This document shows positions 37,618 to 46,970 of a DNA stretch of 64,000 bases, piece by piece. Position numbers and translations under genes: made by a program. The notes under the pieces were generated by a model that was given only the letters and a program-made list of their open reading frames with translations, did not search any database and was not told the origin of the DNA. Location: positions 930,001 through 994,000 of the forward strand of contig OZ287702.1 in NCBI GenBank assembly GCA_965649825.1, written 5' to 3'. Within the stretch, counting starts at the first letter, position 1; every line of letters begins with the position of its first letter. This DNA comes from Penicillus capitatus. Taxonomy: Eukaryota > Chlorophyta.

Positions 37618-38120
37618 ATGCTCTCGAAAACTGCACTTCCTAGCTGGAGGCATGCTCTGAGACGTGCGTGCGTATCTCTCGACGCGGCGACACAATTGAA
37701 ATGTATGTTCGTGCAGTCTTGTGCCGTCGAGCGATCGTCTCGATCGAAGAGCACTATCGTCTTGAGGGAGTGCCGGCGGAAACGGCGCACATTGTCAAGG
37801 TCCTCCATCAAAGCAGGAAACCACTTACGACCTTTCAGCTCTGGAATGAGTTATATGTCATATTCCTTCTTCCTTGGATTTGAGTGTAGCCTCTCATAAC
37901 TGCATTCTTTCAGGACAGTGACATCTTTGATAACGTCGCTACCATGCGCGAATCTTTGGAGTATCTCTTAGAGGCATCCTACGTCGTGTGTATTCCCGGA
38001 AAGAGTAAGTCATTCGATCGAGTGTGCCATGTAAAGAGTGAGATGACAGGCCACGAACGTCAAAAGGCCACCAATGTCTATGCCCTTACACATCGAGCGA
38101 AGTTGGAGGACATTGACTGA
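37618..38120 (+). CDS. Small winged-helix-like protein, unrecognised
   Basis: Phase-consistent splicing joins MLSKTALPSWRHALR (37618) to LCRRAIVSIEEHYRLEGVPA with HIVKVLHQSRKPLTTFQLWN. After a GTTATATG...TTTCAG intron it continues DSDIFDNVATMRESLEYLLE with ASYVVCIPGK, and then ERQKATNVYALTHRAKLEDI with TGA at 38118-38120. The pattern of helix, helix, turn, recognition helix and a short beta hairpin (VYALTHR) resembles a winged helix, about 115 residues in all. An Arg/Ser-rich start could be mitochondrial targeting. I do not recognise a named family. Confidence 0.55.
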
Positions 38121-38172
38121 CTAACGGATGCGTTGTTCACTTAAAGATCTGTATCAAAATCGATAAAACCAT

Positions 38173-40416
38173 CTAATAGATGCCCTTTGTGGCAGTTTTG
38201 GCACAGCATTCGATACACTGGGAACTGAGATTTGAAGGCTGACTGTCATCCAGATAATAGCATTCCCTGCTCTTCATTTCTCCACATCGTTTGCACTGCT
38301 TCTCCATTAACTGTGTCATCTTCGTGCTCTTCAAATGATATCCATTCCATACAAAGTTGTTCCCATCGAACTTCTCAAGCGAAGATGGGACCATCTCACA
38401 TCTAGACGGAACATGATGTGTGATCGTCACACTTTTTGGTCCATCTGACTTCAGCTGTGTATTTAGAACACTCTCTGATGTGAAACGGCGATGCGATGCT
38501 GGCCGAGACGGTTCATCGGAATCCTTCTCGGTATCGGAATCGGCACAGGAGGCATTCCACAGATGCTCACCTCCGCCCGGATCCCGCACTCTTAAGGCAT
38601 CGCATTCAAAGTCAATAAGATCCAGTACTTCTTGATATCCATGCGTCAGACGACGCCTCTTGTGGGTGCGAGGCGTTCCGACGAGCCGAAGATCCTCTTC
38701 CTCGTCTCTGCATCTCTGGCAAACGCGCGTCGTTCTATTGGGATAGAAGATCGACTTGGCGAAATGTATCGCGGATTTCGATCGTCCGCAGCGCACACAG
38801 CATCTTCTGAGCTTTCGATTGGATAGGCGTCTTCCGGCCATTCCATTGCCTCGGCGACATTCCTTGCACAAGGGACAAAGGCCGTCCGGCAACAGAGGAT
38901 TGGCATCGAATTCGATCCAGTTCTTGTCCACGTGGCAGCCAACACAGACACGATGCTGTGCAGACGTCACATCCGCCATCATCGCATCCTCGTCTTCGTA
39001 TCCCGGATCGGCAGAACCGGCTGAGCTCTCTGGCAGCAATGCATCCACGTAGTTCAATACGATCTCCATGTCTGCATCGTCGACATCTTGCACGTGTCCC
39101 TGTCGGGCAGATTTGTTGATCGAATTCGTCGTCGTGCGTTTCTCCACTGATTTCTCTGTCTTATTCTTGGCTTCTTTTGCGCATTTTTTGCAGATGGATG
39201 CATAGCTATCTTCTTTGGATTTGTCGCGATAGAACTCTCCGACCGGTTTCTGATGGTCACATCTGGAACATACTTTTTCGACGATGGCTGTCTTCTTTCG
39301 AAGCGGCTTTCGTGGAATCTTTTTCCGCACGACGTCTGCATTTGACGTCTTTTCTTCGACGCCTCCGTTCGGCGTCCCGTCGCGTCCACGTTTCTGGCAC
39401 TGGCGACATCGGGATCGCAGGCCACTCGGCTTCGAAACATCGCGTCCGAATTCACTGGCTTTCTTGAAATGCCAGCATCCGGTGCAGTACTTCGTCACGT
39501 TCCCTTGTTTATCCTTAACCGTAGAGCATCCGGTCAACCCCTTTTGCTTCGGCACTTTGCTATTTCCTCCTCCGCGTTCCGACCCTTCGCCCTTGCGACG
39601 CTCTTCGGTCGGTCGTACGGATAGTACACTCAGTGCCGCGAGTTTGCCTTGGCCGTCGGCCTCCCCCGAGGGATCGCATCGGTCGTCGGTTACGCGGCGA
39701 CTGCGCTTGGATGATTTCTTCTCTCGAAAGACCCGTCTCCGACCCTCCGGAGCCTCTCCAATCTCATCGTCCAATGTCATGAAATCGGGCTCGCGTGTCT
39801 TCTGACTCTTGCGCCGATTTCTCTTGCTCCGCGTTGGCTTGACGGTTGGAAAATAGAAATCGCCATTGTCGTCGAGCCCCTCGTTCACCTGGCCAATCTC
39901 TGCCTCTTCTTCGATGACTGGCAGATCGACACCCGTGCCCTTTCGGGCTTTCATGCATTCCATGCATCGTGGGCGAAACCCTGCCTTCGTGTAGGAGTCC
40001 CGGTAGAAATGATCCAAAGGCAGCTCCAGTTCACAGCTGCAGCAGTGCTTGCTCATCAGAGGAGCATTCGCCTCTGTACACGAATGGCATTTCAGGGTAA
40101 AGGGCTTCTGTCGTGCCTTGTCAAACTCATAGACCGGCTTCCGTTCCCCACATGCTGCACAGATCGCCGTCCCTGACAGTCCAATGTGTGACTCCTTCTT
40201 CTTCGCCTTCTTCTGCATCGCAGGTGGCTTCTCCTCCACCTTAAGTTCGAGCACATCGCCCAATTTCTCTTTCTTGTCTTGACGTGCCTTCGATTCACAT
40301 GCTTTGCATCTCGATCGTAGTCCCAAGGGTTTATCCTTGTGTTTCGTGAAGCTCTTGTAGGATTTCATGACACCACAGGTTGAACACCTGGCATGGCATC
40401 TGTGGTGATGATGCAT
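38173..40416 (-). CDS. Single-exon protein with eight CxxC...CxxC zinc-ribbon-like modules
   Basis: A 747-codon uninterrupted frame. Eight modules follow the pattern CxxC, a polar K/R or E, four residues, F, about 10-12 residues often ending GLRSR, then CxxC. They begin at CSTCGVMKSYKSF, CAACGERKPVYEF, CCSCELELPLDHF, CTGCWHFKKASEF, CSRCDHQKPVGEF, CVGCHVDKNWIEF, CVRCGRSKSAIHF and CKRCGEMKSRECY. Two modules share RSRC. The linkers are lysine/arginine-rich (KRNRRKSQK, KRSRRVTDD), which suggests nuclear location. The module resembles the short zinc ribbon found beside HNH or endonuclease VII domains of phages, but no nuclease domain is visible. Function is unknown; nucleic-acid binding is inference. 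The start MHHHHRCHARC is histidine-rich. Confidence 0.75.
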   Translation of the reverse strand: MHHHHRCHARCSTCGVMKSYKSFTKHKDKPLGLRSRCKACESKARQDKKEKLGDVLELKVEEKPPAMQKKAKKKESHIGLSGTAICAACGERKPVYEFDKARQKPFTLKCHSCTEANAPLMSKHCCSCELELPLDHFYRDSYTKAGFRPRCMECMKARKGTGVDLPVIEEEAEIGQVNEGLDDNGDFYFPTVKPTRSKRNRRKSQKTREPDFMTLDDEIGEAPEGRRRVFREKKSSKRSRRVTDDRCDPSGEADGQGKLAALSVLSVRPTEERRKGEGSERGGGNSKVPKQKGLTGCSTVKDKQGNVTKYCTGCWHFKKASEFGRDVSKPSGLRSRCRQCQKRGRDGTPNGGVEEKTSNADVVRKKIPRKPLRKKTAIVEKVCSRCDHQKPVGEFYRDKSKEDSYASICKKCAKEAKNKTEKSVEKRTTTNSINKSARQGHVQDVDDADMEIVLNYVDALLPESSAGSADPGYEDEDAMMADVTSAQHRVCVGCHVDKNWIEFDANPLLPDGLCPLCKECRRGNGMAGRRLSNRKLRRCCVRCGRSKSAIHFAKSIFYPNRTTRVCQRCRDEEEDLRLVGTPRTHKRRRLTHGYQEVLDLIDFECDALRVRDPGGGEHLWNASCADSDTEKDSDEPSRPASHRRFTSESVLNTQLKSDGPKSVTITHHVPSRCEMVPSSLEKFDGNNFVWNGYHLKSTKMTQLMEKQCKRCGEMKSRECYYLDDSQPSNLSSQCIECCAKTATKGIY

Positions 40417-40509
40417 GGAGTGCTGTTGTGGTCAGGGTTTCACTTTTTGAATTCCTCCTGTTCCCGATGTGTATGAGATTCGTCTCCTGCCAAAGAGGAA
40501 ATGGCCATG

Positions 40510-40998
40510 TCACAGTACTCTTGCACAATTTCCTCTGGTATTCCCAATACCTTCGTTTTGACCTACGACCAAAAACGCCTGTCGCGTTGCCCTGTGGAAT
40601 GGATGGAAGGCGCGGACCGCCTGTTTCAGCTGTGTCGCGTTATGGTGATTCGCGTCCGCGAGTTCCTGCAGCGTCGCAAATACTCGACGTAGGGGTACGA
40701 GTTCCAAGTTGCGTTTCTTTGTTCCGGCCACGAGAATGCGTTGGCCTCCTGTGCGCTCCCTCACGAATAGTTTTGCTCCGAAACGATGCTGCAGTTCGGT
40801 ACTGTTCTGCGCGAGCTGACCCTCTTCAGGGGACGCAGCAGTATCGCCCCCCATTCTCGCCAAGCACACGTCATACGCGTCGTCGGAGATGAGCTCCACT
40901 GGATTCCGCGCACTGTACGCATGGAGTATTTGTATAAAGAGTGTTTCGTCGACGCCGCCGGCATGCAACATCGTTGCGTGCCCGCCCTTTTGTCGCAA
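40510..40998 (-). CDS. Hypothetical protein, unrecognised
   Basis: A 162-codon frame on the minus strand, 94 bp upstream of the zinc-ribbon gene. From an internal ATG at 40971 it reads MLHAGGVDETLFIQILHAYS, then LISDDAYDVCLARMGGDTAA, RFGAKLFVRERTGGQRILVA, LELVPLRRVFATLQELADAN and QLKQAVRAFHPFHRATRQAF. The alternating helix/strand composition is protein-like and better than either overlapping plus-strand frame. The last residues (GNTRGNCARVL) may be intron. No family is recognised. Confidence 0.35.
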   Translation of the reverse strand: MRQKGGHATMLHAGGVDETLFIQILHAYSARNPVELISDDAYDVCLARMGGDTAASPEEGQLAQNSTELQHRFGAKLFVRERTGGQRILVAGTKKRNLELVPLRRVFATLQELADANHHNATQLKQAVRAFHPFHRATRQAFLVVGQNEGIGNTRGNCARVL

Positions 40999-41236
40999 TC
41001 GAAAATGTCGCTTTCTCTAAAATGCACACACGAATTCCCTCACTGCGTCCATTCCCTTGTCGAGACACGCACCACCGAGGGTGGAAAGAGCACAAACCTC
41101 GCTCCTTGCTAAAAGCGACGGTGGCTCAAAATGCGAAATGCAAAGTCTGCGAAGCGCAAGGTCATTAAATGCGCACCTTGCTGCGTCAGTCAAGTTGTTG
41201 CGTCAATTTGCGTTGTTGCTGGTTGGTCTTTCAAAA

Positions 41237-42016
41237 ATGAACACTGAAACCGAAACTGAAGATTCTGAAGTGACCGGCTCCGGCGAAGAGGAAGAGGAAG
41301 AGGATGCCTCGTGGATTTCTTGGTACTCCGGTCTTCGCGGAAACGAGTTCTTCTGCGACGTCGACGAAGAATATATCCAAGACGAGTTTAACCTCAGTGG
41401 ACTCTCTAGTCAAGTACCTTACTACGACTACGCCCTTGATTTGATACTCGATTCCGAAAGTCCCAGCAGCGAACAGTTTACTGAAGAACAGCATGAACTC
41501 ATCGAGGCTGCCGCTGAATTGCTCTATGGACTCATCCATGCTCGATATATACTGACGGCCCGGGGACTCAGTCAGATGTTAGAAAAATACAAGAACTGTG
41601 ACTTTGGCAAATGCCCTCGAGTGCATTGCAATGGACAGCCGTGTCTCCCAGTGGGAATGTCGGATATTCTGCGTCAGTCGACTGTCAAGATTTTCTGTCC
41701 GAGATGTCAAGATGTCTACTGTCCTCGGTCAAAGTACCAGGAGAATATCGATGGTGCCTATTTTGGGACCACATTTCCACATTTGCTTCTCATGACTTAT
41801 CCGTTGCTTCGACCACCCAGGCCAACAGTGGAGTACACCCCTCGGGTGTTTGGATTCAAGTTACACCCTACTGCTTTTGACCAGAAACCTTCTCCCACCC
41901 AGAACGGAAACAGCCGTTCCACGATGTCACTCTCTGTGAAATCTGCGACGACCACGACAGCAACACCGGCGGCTCCAGCCAAATCCAAGCCCGCAAATGT
42001 GGAAGAGAGGAAGTAG
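41237..42016 (+). CDS. CK2B: Casein kinase 2 regulatory subunit beta
   Basis: A single exon. The start [20 protein letters not shown] is chosen because the family begins just before the acidic segment, although the frame stays open upstream to 41057. Signature blocks are [51 protein letters not shown], the zinc site [18 protein letters not shown] with [11 protein letters not shown], and [18 protein letters not shown]. The protein forms the dimeric core of the CK2 holoenzyme and modulates its substrate choice. The C-terminal 60 residues are an alanine/threonine-rich extension ([15 protein letters not shown]). Lack of introns contrasts with most neighbours. Confidence 0.95.
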   Translation: MNTETETEDSEVTGSGEEEEEEDASWISWYSGLRGNEFFCDVDEEYIQDEFNLSGLSSQVPYYDYALDLILDSESPSSEQFTEEQHELIEAAAELLYGLIHARYILTARGLSQMLEKYKNCDFGKCPRVHCNGQPCLPVGMSDILRQSTVKIFCPRCQDVYCPRSKYQENIDGAYFGTTFPHLLLMTYPLLRPPRPTVEYTPRVFGFKLHPTAFDQKPSPTQNGNSRSTMSLSVKSATTTTATPAAPAKSKPANVEERK

Positions 42017-42131
42017 TCTCGGTCCGTCGTATTAGTTTCACAAGATGGAGGGACATACCATAACAATCATCAACAACCTTAGCAGAACTCACTGTGTAAA
42101 GTGTCGATGATATGACGTATGAGAGATCGCA

Positions 42132-43300
42132 ATGTCTCGTCCATTCTCATGCCGCAGACACGTGTTGGGTGGAATAGGATATCGCTTCTGTGTCTTAACC
42201 TTCGTGAAATCTTATTTCCCTGACCCAATCAACATCTGTGATTCCAGCGAAACCTTCGACGCGATGTTTGACGTGACAGCTGTGGATGATGATCTCTCGT
42301 AACAGGGCGCCCCCGCTTATCAGCCACAGAATGCATCGTATGACAGATCGATGGGCTCCTCGAAACATCGACTGGCTGCCTGACCACATACCAACCACGC
42401 GATCGGCATCGCAAACGCCTAGACGCCGAAAGAGCGCATCTGTGGATATCTTTGGAGATTTTGGCTGCAAGGCTGCAAACGGAGAGCGTGTCTATCGAGC
42501 GACTCGTGCGAAGCTGCAAGATTTGGTGGTCGGCTAAAAGCAGGGCTGTGAAAATTCAGCCTTGCCTTCGGGGCAACTCGTTGGACGTGTCCGAGGCTTT
42601 AATGATCAATCAACTCTTGCTCTTTCACCAAATCCTTTTAATCTGTTGTCGTTGAGCGAATCAAGGATATCAGTGATCAGGCACATGGTTATCAGAGGGA
42701 CAAGATTGCTCGCTATGCATGAGTACAAAAAAAGCACAGGCGCCATACACCGTATCTTGACAAAGCACAGAAATGCCGAAAATTGTAAAGGAACGGGGAC
42801 GGCATATGCGACCGAGAGCCGGCTTAACACGTCTTTACATTCCGCCGCCGATTCGGACGTTCATTGCAGGAACAAGATGAAGGCTCCACGAGCGATAACT
42901 TAATCTTCGATATGGAATTGTCCGTGACTCGGAAAAGTTCGCCGTTATCGACGATAGCCGCCTGCAAGGATGATGGGCAGAGATCCGATTTAATTGCAGC
43001 TATCCATGAAGTTAAGGAACACCACAATCTTCTTATGGAGTTCGAAAACCAAGTAACCGTCACTCTCTCTTTTTCAAAGAGTGAGATCTCAAACACAATG
43101 GGTGCATCTAGGTCATTCAAGCATATGCATTAGCACGAGGTTCATGCGAAGTCGGCGGCGTTTTGGATTTGCATGTGGTGGCTCAGACATTGGAACGTCT
43201 CGATTTTGTTGTCAAACTGGTTGACGGGCGGAAAGAGATGCTGCATGTCTCTAGCTGTTGCCGAGTGCGCCATCGACCTTCGATGACTTATCGGTCTTGA
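42132..43300 (+). CDS. Unrecognised multi-exon gene
   Basis: A 54-codon exon begins MSRPFSCRRHVLGGIGYRFC and includes YFPDPINICDSSETFDAMFD. Further blocks are QTPRRRKSASVDIFGDFGCK with RVYRAT, SGQLVGRVRGFNDQSTLALS, and, after an acceptor at 42863, DEGSTSDNLIFDMELSVTRK with DLIAAIHEVKEHHNLLMEFE. The last exon reads VIQAYALARGSCEVGGVLDL with QTLERLDFVVKLVDGRKEML, ending TYRS at TGA 43298-43300. A predicted 54-nt intron joins two blocks in phase. The composition is protein-like, but no family is recognised. It converges on the next minus-strand gene with about 15 bp between stops. Confidence 0.4.
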
Positions 43301-43315
43301 CTTGATCGAAACCCG

Positions 43316-43695
43316 TCAAGGACGACGAGAATTCTCGAAATCCTGGCAGAGAGCCATTGCTCGATAACCGAGGGCCACAGGACTGAAATCCGATGGCAGA
43401 CCTCGTTGAGAAACGCACTTGTATAAAGGCCCAACCGACGGAGCTAATGCCGACAGCGCCGCCGAAGGCCCACCGACTGAAGTGTCTGTGTGATCCTCCC
43501 GGAGGTCTCGGGCGTCGTTTTCCGCCTCCTTTCGCCTCTTGTTGAGAACAGACAACGGGGAGCCACACCCGTCGCGGCTCGCTTCGTCGAGAAGCTGCCG
43601 AAACAGCTCTCTGTAACGGACCACAAAGCATGACACGAACACCACGTATCAGCACCACTTTGGCAGACCCTAAGACGATCGATAAAATGACGCAT
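43316..43695 (-). CDS. Small hypothetical protein, two exons
   Basis: MRHFIDRLRVCQS at 43695 joins, through an intron of about 45 nt with matching phase, to ELFRQLLDEASRDGCGSPLS, RRKEAENDARDLREDHTDTS, VGPLYKCVSQRGLPSDFSPV and ALGYRAMALCQDFENSRRP with the stop at 43316. A short helix-rich protein of about 110 residues with a glycine/serine/alanine-rich middle; no family recognised. Its start codon is 1-11 bp from that of the divergent protease gene, so either the leaders are almost absent or transcripts overlap. Confidence 0.42.
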
Positions 43696-43705
43696 TGTGC
43701 ATTCG

Positions 43706-44332
43706 ATGATTTCCTTCCACGACGTTCTGCTTCGTCAAACAGATGTGGATCTGTTAAAGGGGCCATATTGGCTCAATGATCAACTCGTGGCCTTCTACTT
43801 TGAATACCTCACACATGAAGTCGTGCCGAATGCATCTCTTCGGTTTCTCCCGGGCGCCGCCGCCTTTCTGCTGAGGAATGGGACTGTGGAAGACGTGGAC
43901 GTCTGCTTCGTCCGACCGTTAAAGCTCAAGCAGTGTGATGTCATTTTTATGGCGGTGAATGATAATCCAAATGTGACCCAGGCCGAAGGCGGAACGCACT
44001 GGAGTTTGCTCATCTGGGTGCGACAGGAATGTATGTTTGTGCACCTGGATTCGTATGGCGGCGTAAACAACGAGCCGGCAAGAGATACGGCAAAGAAGCT
44101 GCATGTCGTGTTGTCCACGGAGGGATCCATGAAGTTTGTTGCTCCCCTCGTCCCGCAACAGACAAACGGCTCCGACTGTGCCCTCTATCTACTCAAATTC
44201 GCACAGATCCTCGCCACAGATCTCACTCAGTGGAGTGCGTCCCGATTGAAGATTCTGAAATGTGTGACCCCCTTGAGCATCATACATTTTCGCAAAGAGC
44301 TACTCGACATCATCGAAAGCAAACGAAGCTAA
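43706..44332 (+). CDS. Ulp1/C48 cysteine protease, SENP8 (NEDP1) type
   Basis: A single exon of about 208 residues (an in-frame ATG three codons upstream at 43697 is an alternative). It starts MISFHDVLLRQTDVDLLKGP with YWLNDQLVAFYFEYL, the short N-terminus of the SENP8 class. Catalytic motifs are EGGTHWSLLIWV (His), FVHLDSYGGVNN (Asp), the oxyanion Gln in VPQQTNGSDCALYLLKFA, and Cys in the same motif. SENP8 removes NEDD8 from non-cullin substrates. The residue after the catalytic Cys is Ala where Gly is usual. The stop codon overlaps that of the convergent STK19 gene. Confidence 0.9.
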   Translation: MISFHDVLLRQTDVDLLKGPYWLNDQLVAFYFEYLTHEVVPNASLRFLPGAAAFLLRNGTVEDVDVCFVRPLKLKQCDVIFMAVNDNPNVTQAEGGTHWSLLIWVRQECMFVHLDSYGGVNNEPARDTAKKLHVVLSTEGSMKFVAPLVPQQTNGSDCALYLLKFAQILATDLTQWSASRLKILKCVTPLSIIHFRKELLDIIESKRS

Positions 44333-45103
44333 TCGTGCTTAGTGACAAGTGTGTAAAATTTTCCGGCCTGTGTGGATTTCTCGTCCAGGAGTCCGAGTCC
44401 CATGAGGTCACGCAGATGGTATTTGATACCGAGTCTCGATTTTCGCAGTTCGCATTCGAAGAGTCGCGACTCTTTGATCTCGCGATATTTCTTTCGCTGG
44501 AACATTCTCAGCATTTCTTTGCGTCCCTCGATCAGACTCGTCACGAAGAAGCCGAGGCGTGGTGACCAGATATGCATGCTGTTCGAACGGCCGCCGCCAG
44601 GTCGCACGTCATCTGTGATGAATCCCAGAGAATGCAACACACGAACGGCTTCCAACTCCCTCTCCGAATCGCCCGTCACTTCCATTGCCTCAAACAGCTG
44701 CTCTTGCGAGAGAAGAGGATCGCGGGTCTTGTCGAGAATGGCTTCTTTGAATCTAAGCCCAGGAGAGATCCGATCACGTCGACAGGGGGTGCGATCTTGC
44801 TGACTTTAGGAGGATTTGGGATTCGCGAGGTGAACGGCTGTGAGCAATGGAGGTGATGTCTGCGTCGTGTTCGGTGCTGAGGAGAATGGCGACGTCATTT
44901 CGGTTGGTCGGCAGCTGAAACAGGCGAATCTTGCCGGACTGTCTCAGAGCATCGAGCTCCGCTTCCACAGTCGTTCTGTTCGGCACCAATGTATAGATCT
45001 GCGTCTTCAGCATCACCGAGGCATATTCGAGAATCGCACATTCTTCGGTGAGCAATTCGAGGGCGAAGTAGGTATCTGTCGGCACATTTGGGTGATCATT
45101 CAT
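44329..45103 (-). CDS. STK19: STK19 winged-helix protein
   Basis: MNDHPNVPTDTYFALELLTE at 45103 is followed by RTTVEAELDALRQSGKIRLF with QLPTNRNDVAILLSTEHDAD, then (after an intron) FKEAILDKTRDPLLSQEQLF. The last exon reads LEAVRVLHSLGFITDDVRPG, HIWSPRLGFFVTSLIEGRKE, MLRMFQRKKYREIKESRLFE and GIKYHLRDLMGLGLLDEKST. This matches STK19 through its three winged-helix modules (family: GAGRFIKALVKGRQAIL, RRAKYRELL, GLPYHVHDLIG). Despite its name it has no kinase motifs; the human protein is a chromatin-bound factor of transcription-coupled repair. The stop lies at 44329-44331. Confidence 0.85.
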
Positions 45104-45260
45104 CGCGTTCTTAGTGGACCCGGATAACTAGGGAGCCTGTTAAAACAGTCTTTAGTCATGTAACAAAGTCAACAGCCGAATTGGGCCAATAACGTGCGTA
45201 GTCAGAGAACGCGAGAAAAGAAGACTGAGAATGTAAAAAGCTCAGAAATGGAAAATGCCA

Positions 45261-45299
45261 AACATTGAACAGTGAACATTGAACATTGAACATTGAACC
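45261..45299 (+). repeat. Heptanucleotide tandem repeat
   Basis: AACATTGAACAGTGAACATTG and following bases give about five copies of the unit ATTGAAC, one with a substitution. No coding context. Confidence 0.85.
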
Positions 45300-45321
45300 A
45301 TGTGTTCTCAAAAAAACAAGA

Positions 45322-45395
45322 TCACTCTCTGGCAGGAGACCAAAACTCCTGAGATCGCTCACTCTCTGGCAGGAGACCAAAACTCCTGAGATCGC
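45322..45395 (+). repeat. Two tandem 37-bp repeats
   Basis: The unit beginning TCACTCTCTGGCAGGAGACC and ending near GAGATCGC occurs twice in direct tandem at a 37-bp period with no differences seen. It lies at the edge of the repeat-rich island just beyond STK19. Confidence 0.9.
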
Positions 45396-45739
45396 TCGCT
45401 GACAGACTAGGGAAAACACAGCAGTGGCAACTGGCTGTTCACCAGTAGAGAATGCCTTTCTCTTTTTGCTAAGAAAATCAAAAGAGGTAAAAGAATCTGA
45501 AAGCCAGGAAAGAGTTCAAACAGTCACTCGTGTGCAGACTTCGAATCAAGGTCCTTCAGACATCTTTGTTGGAGGCATGAGTCATCGCTCCTGTGGCATG
45601 AGATTAGCAACAGAGATTGAGAGAGAAGAGAGCGGGTTACTTGATGAGACATGGTCGACGAACTGCAACGGAGGATTGTGCCATTGGCATGCATGATAGG
45701 ATCTATCCGCTCGGGCAGTGTGGGAGAGTTTTGAGGGTG

Positions 45740-46105
45740 CGAGTGGGCCGACCATCTCCAGGGGCTTTCAGATCCGGCGCGCTGCGCGGACATGCAGTTA
45801 AGTGTCCAAAAAGGGACCAAAAATAAAAAACAGACACAAAATGAAAACTCACAGGAGCAAAAATGAAGGCCGCGGACAGACACAGAAAGAAATAAAAGGT
45901 CTTCATACAAACTCAAAAATTAAAACAGACAAGTGTACAGACAAAGCAGGAATGCTGTAAAGTAAGGAAGAAACACAGAAAGCAATACAGCAAACAAGGA
46001 GATGGTCACACGTCAGAAAGGAAACAGAGGTTCCGTTGGCCAAGAAGAGGAAAACTGGCATCCAGGGAGAGAGAGCGAAACGAAAAAGGAAATAGAAAGA
46101 CGGCC
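45740..46105 (+). repeat. Purine-rich diverged repeat, copy 1
   Basis: Its left part holds GGCGCGCTGCGCGGACATGC and then GTCCAAAAAGGGACC. The middle is an A/G-rich stretch, and the right part reads TTCCGTTGGCCAAGAAGAGG then GGCATCCAGGGAGAGAGA. The same landmarks in the same order recur at 46490-46970, so this is a diverged duplication or two insertions of one element. GTCC...GGAC forms a short hairpin. No coding sense was found; the minus strand is simply pyrimidine-rich. Confidence 0.6.
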
Positions 46106-46489
46106 TGGGTGCCGCCGATCTGAAAGCCATCACCGGAGGGAGATCAAGCCACGCTCTGAATTAGCGACACTCCCTCGCGGATGTTTAGGCTGATCCTTTT
46201 CTGGTTCTTGCATGCCATGCATCCCCCTAAGAAAATCTACTCAGCCAAATGCAAACAGAGATCAGTAAATTGGATTACCTCTATAGTCAATGTTGTAAAG
46301 GGGAACATTGTCTGTAACTCTCACCTTGGAAAGTACTGTTAAACCCCATCTGTAAAGACAGAGTTAGATGTGACATTTAGTGACATGAGAACACACCTTT
46401 GGCTAGCGGCGCCGCTCGATGCAACCTGGCAGAGGTACCAGTGACCTCTCCCGAAAAGCAGCCCTGGGAAGGGTGAGAATTCCCAGTGT

Positions 46490-46970
46490 GATTGGCGAAT
46501 ATCCCTGGAATCGTCCTATGGACCCGGCGCGCTGCGAGGACATGCAAACAAGAGGTCCAAAAAGGGACCCAGCACACACAGCGAATCAAGAAAGCAAGGA
46601 AAGCAAGGAAACGTAAACAGAAAACAGAAAACAGAAAACAGAAAGAACAGGACAGGATGAACATCGCAATGGCACTTAAAGAACACAGTTCAAGAGAAAA
46701 CAACAAAGAAAGAAAAGATAAAAAGACATGCAATAGGGGACAACGGAATCGGCGACAGGCACAAGAAAGGTAAACACAATCACAGAGCAGAAAAACAGAC
46801 AAGGAAAGCAATGACAACTGCCAGGCACACAAAAAGACAATACACAGGCACACAGGAAGAAATACAAAGGCCGATTCCGTTGCCCAGATCGAAGAAGACG
46901 GGCATCCAAGGGAGAAAGAGAGAGAAAAGGGACAGAAGAGACGGCCCTGGATGCCGATCCAAAGGACGCT
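46490..46970 (+). repeat. Purine-rich diverged repeat, copy 2
   Basis: Shared landmarks with copy 1 are GGCGCGCTGCGAGGACATGC, then GTCCAAAAAGGGACCC, and at the right TTCCGTTGCCCAGATCGAAG with GGGCATCCAAGGGAGAAAG. This copy is longer, in part because of an AAAACAG run at 46618-46646. Differences of roughly one base in six in the alignable ends suggest an old event. There are no obvious terminal inverted repeats. Confidence 0.6.

Noticed and set aside
43251-43766. 171-codon minus-strand frame overlapping the protease start
   Set aside because: A different frame of the same strand gives a phased two-exon gene, and this one overlaps the protease N-terminus.
46377-46853. 158-codon minus-strand hydrophobic frame resembling a multi-pass membrane protein
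   Set aside because: It is the pyrimidine strand of a purine-rich repeat; Leu/Phe/Ser/Cys arise from CTT/TTT/TCT runs, not a real protein.
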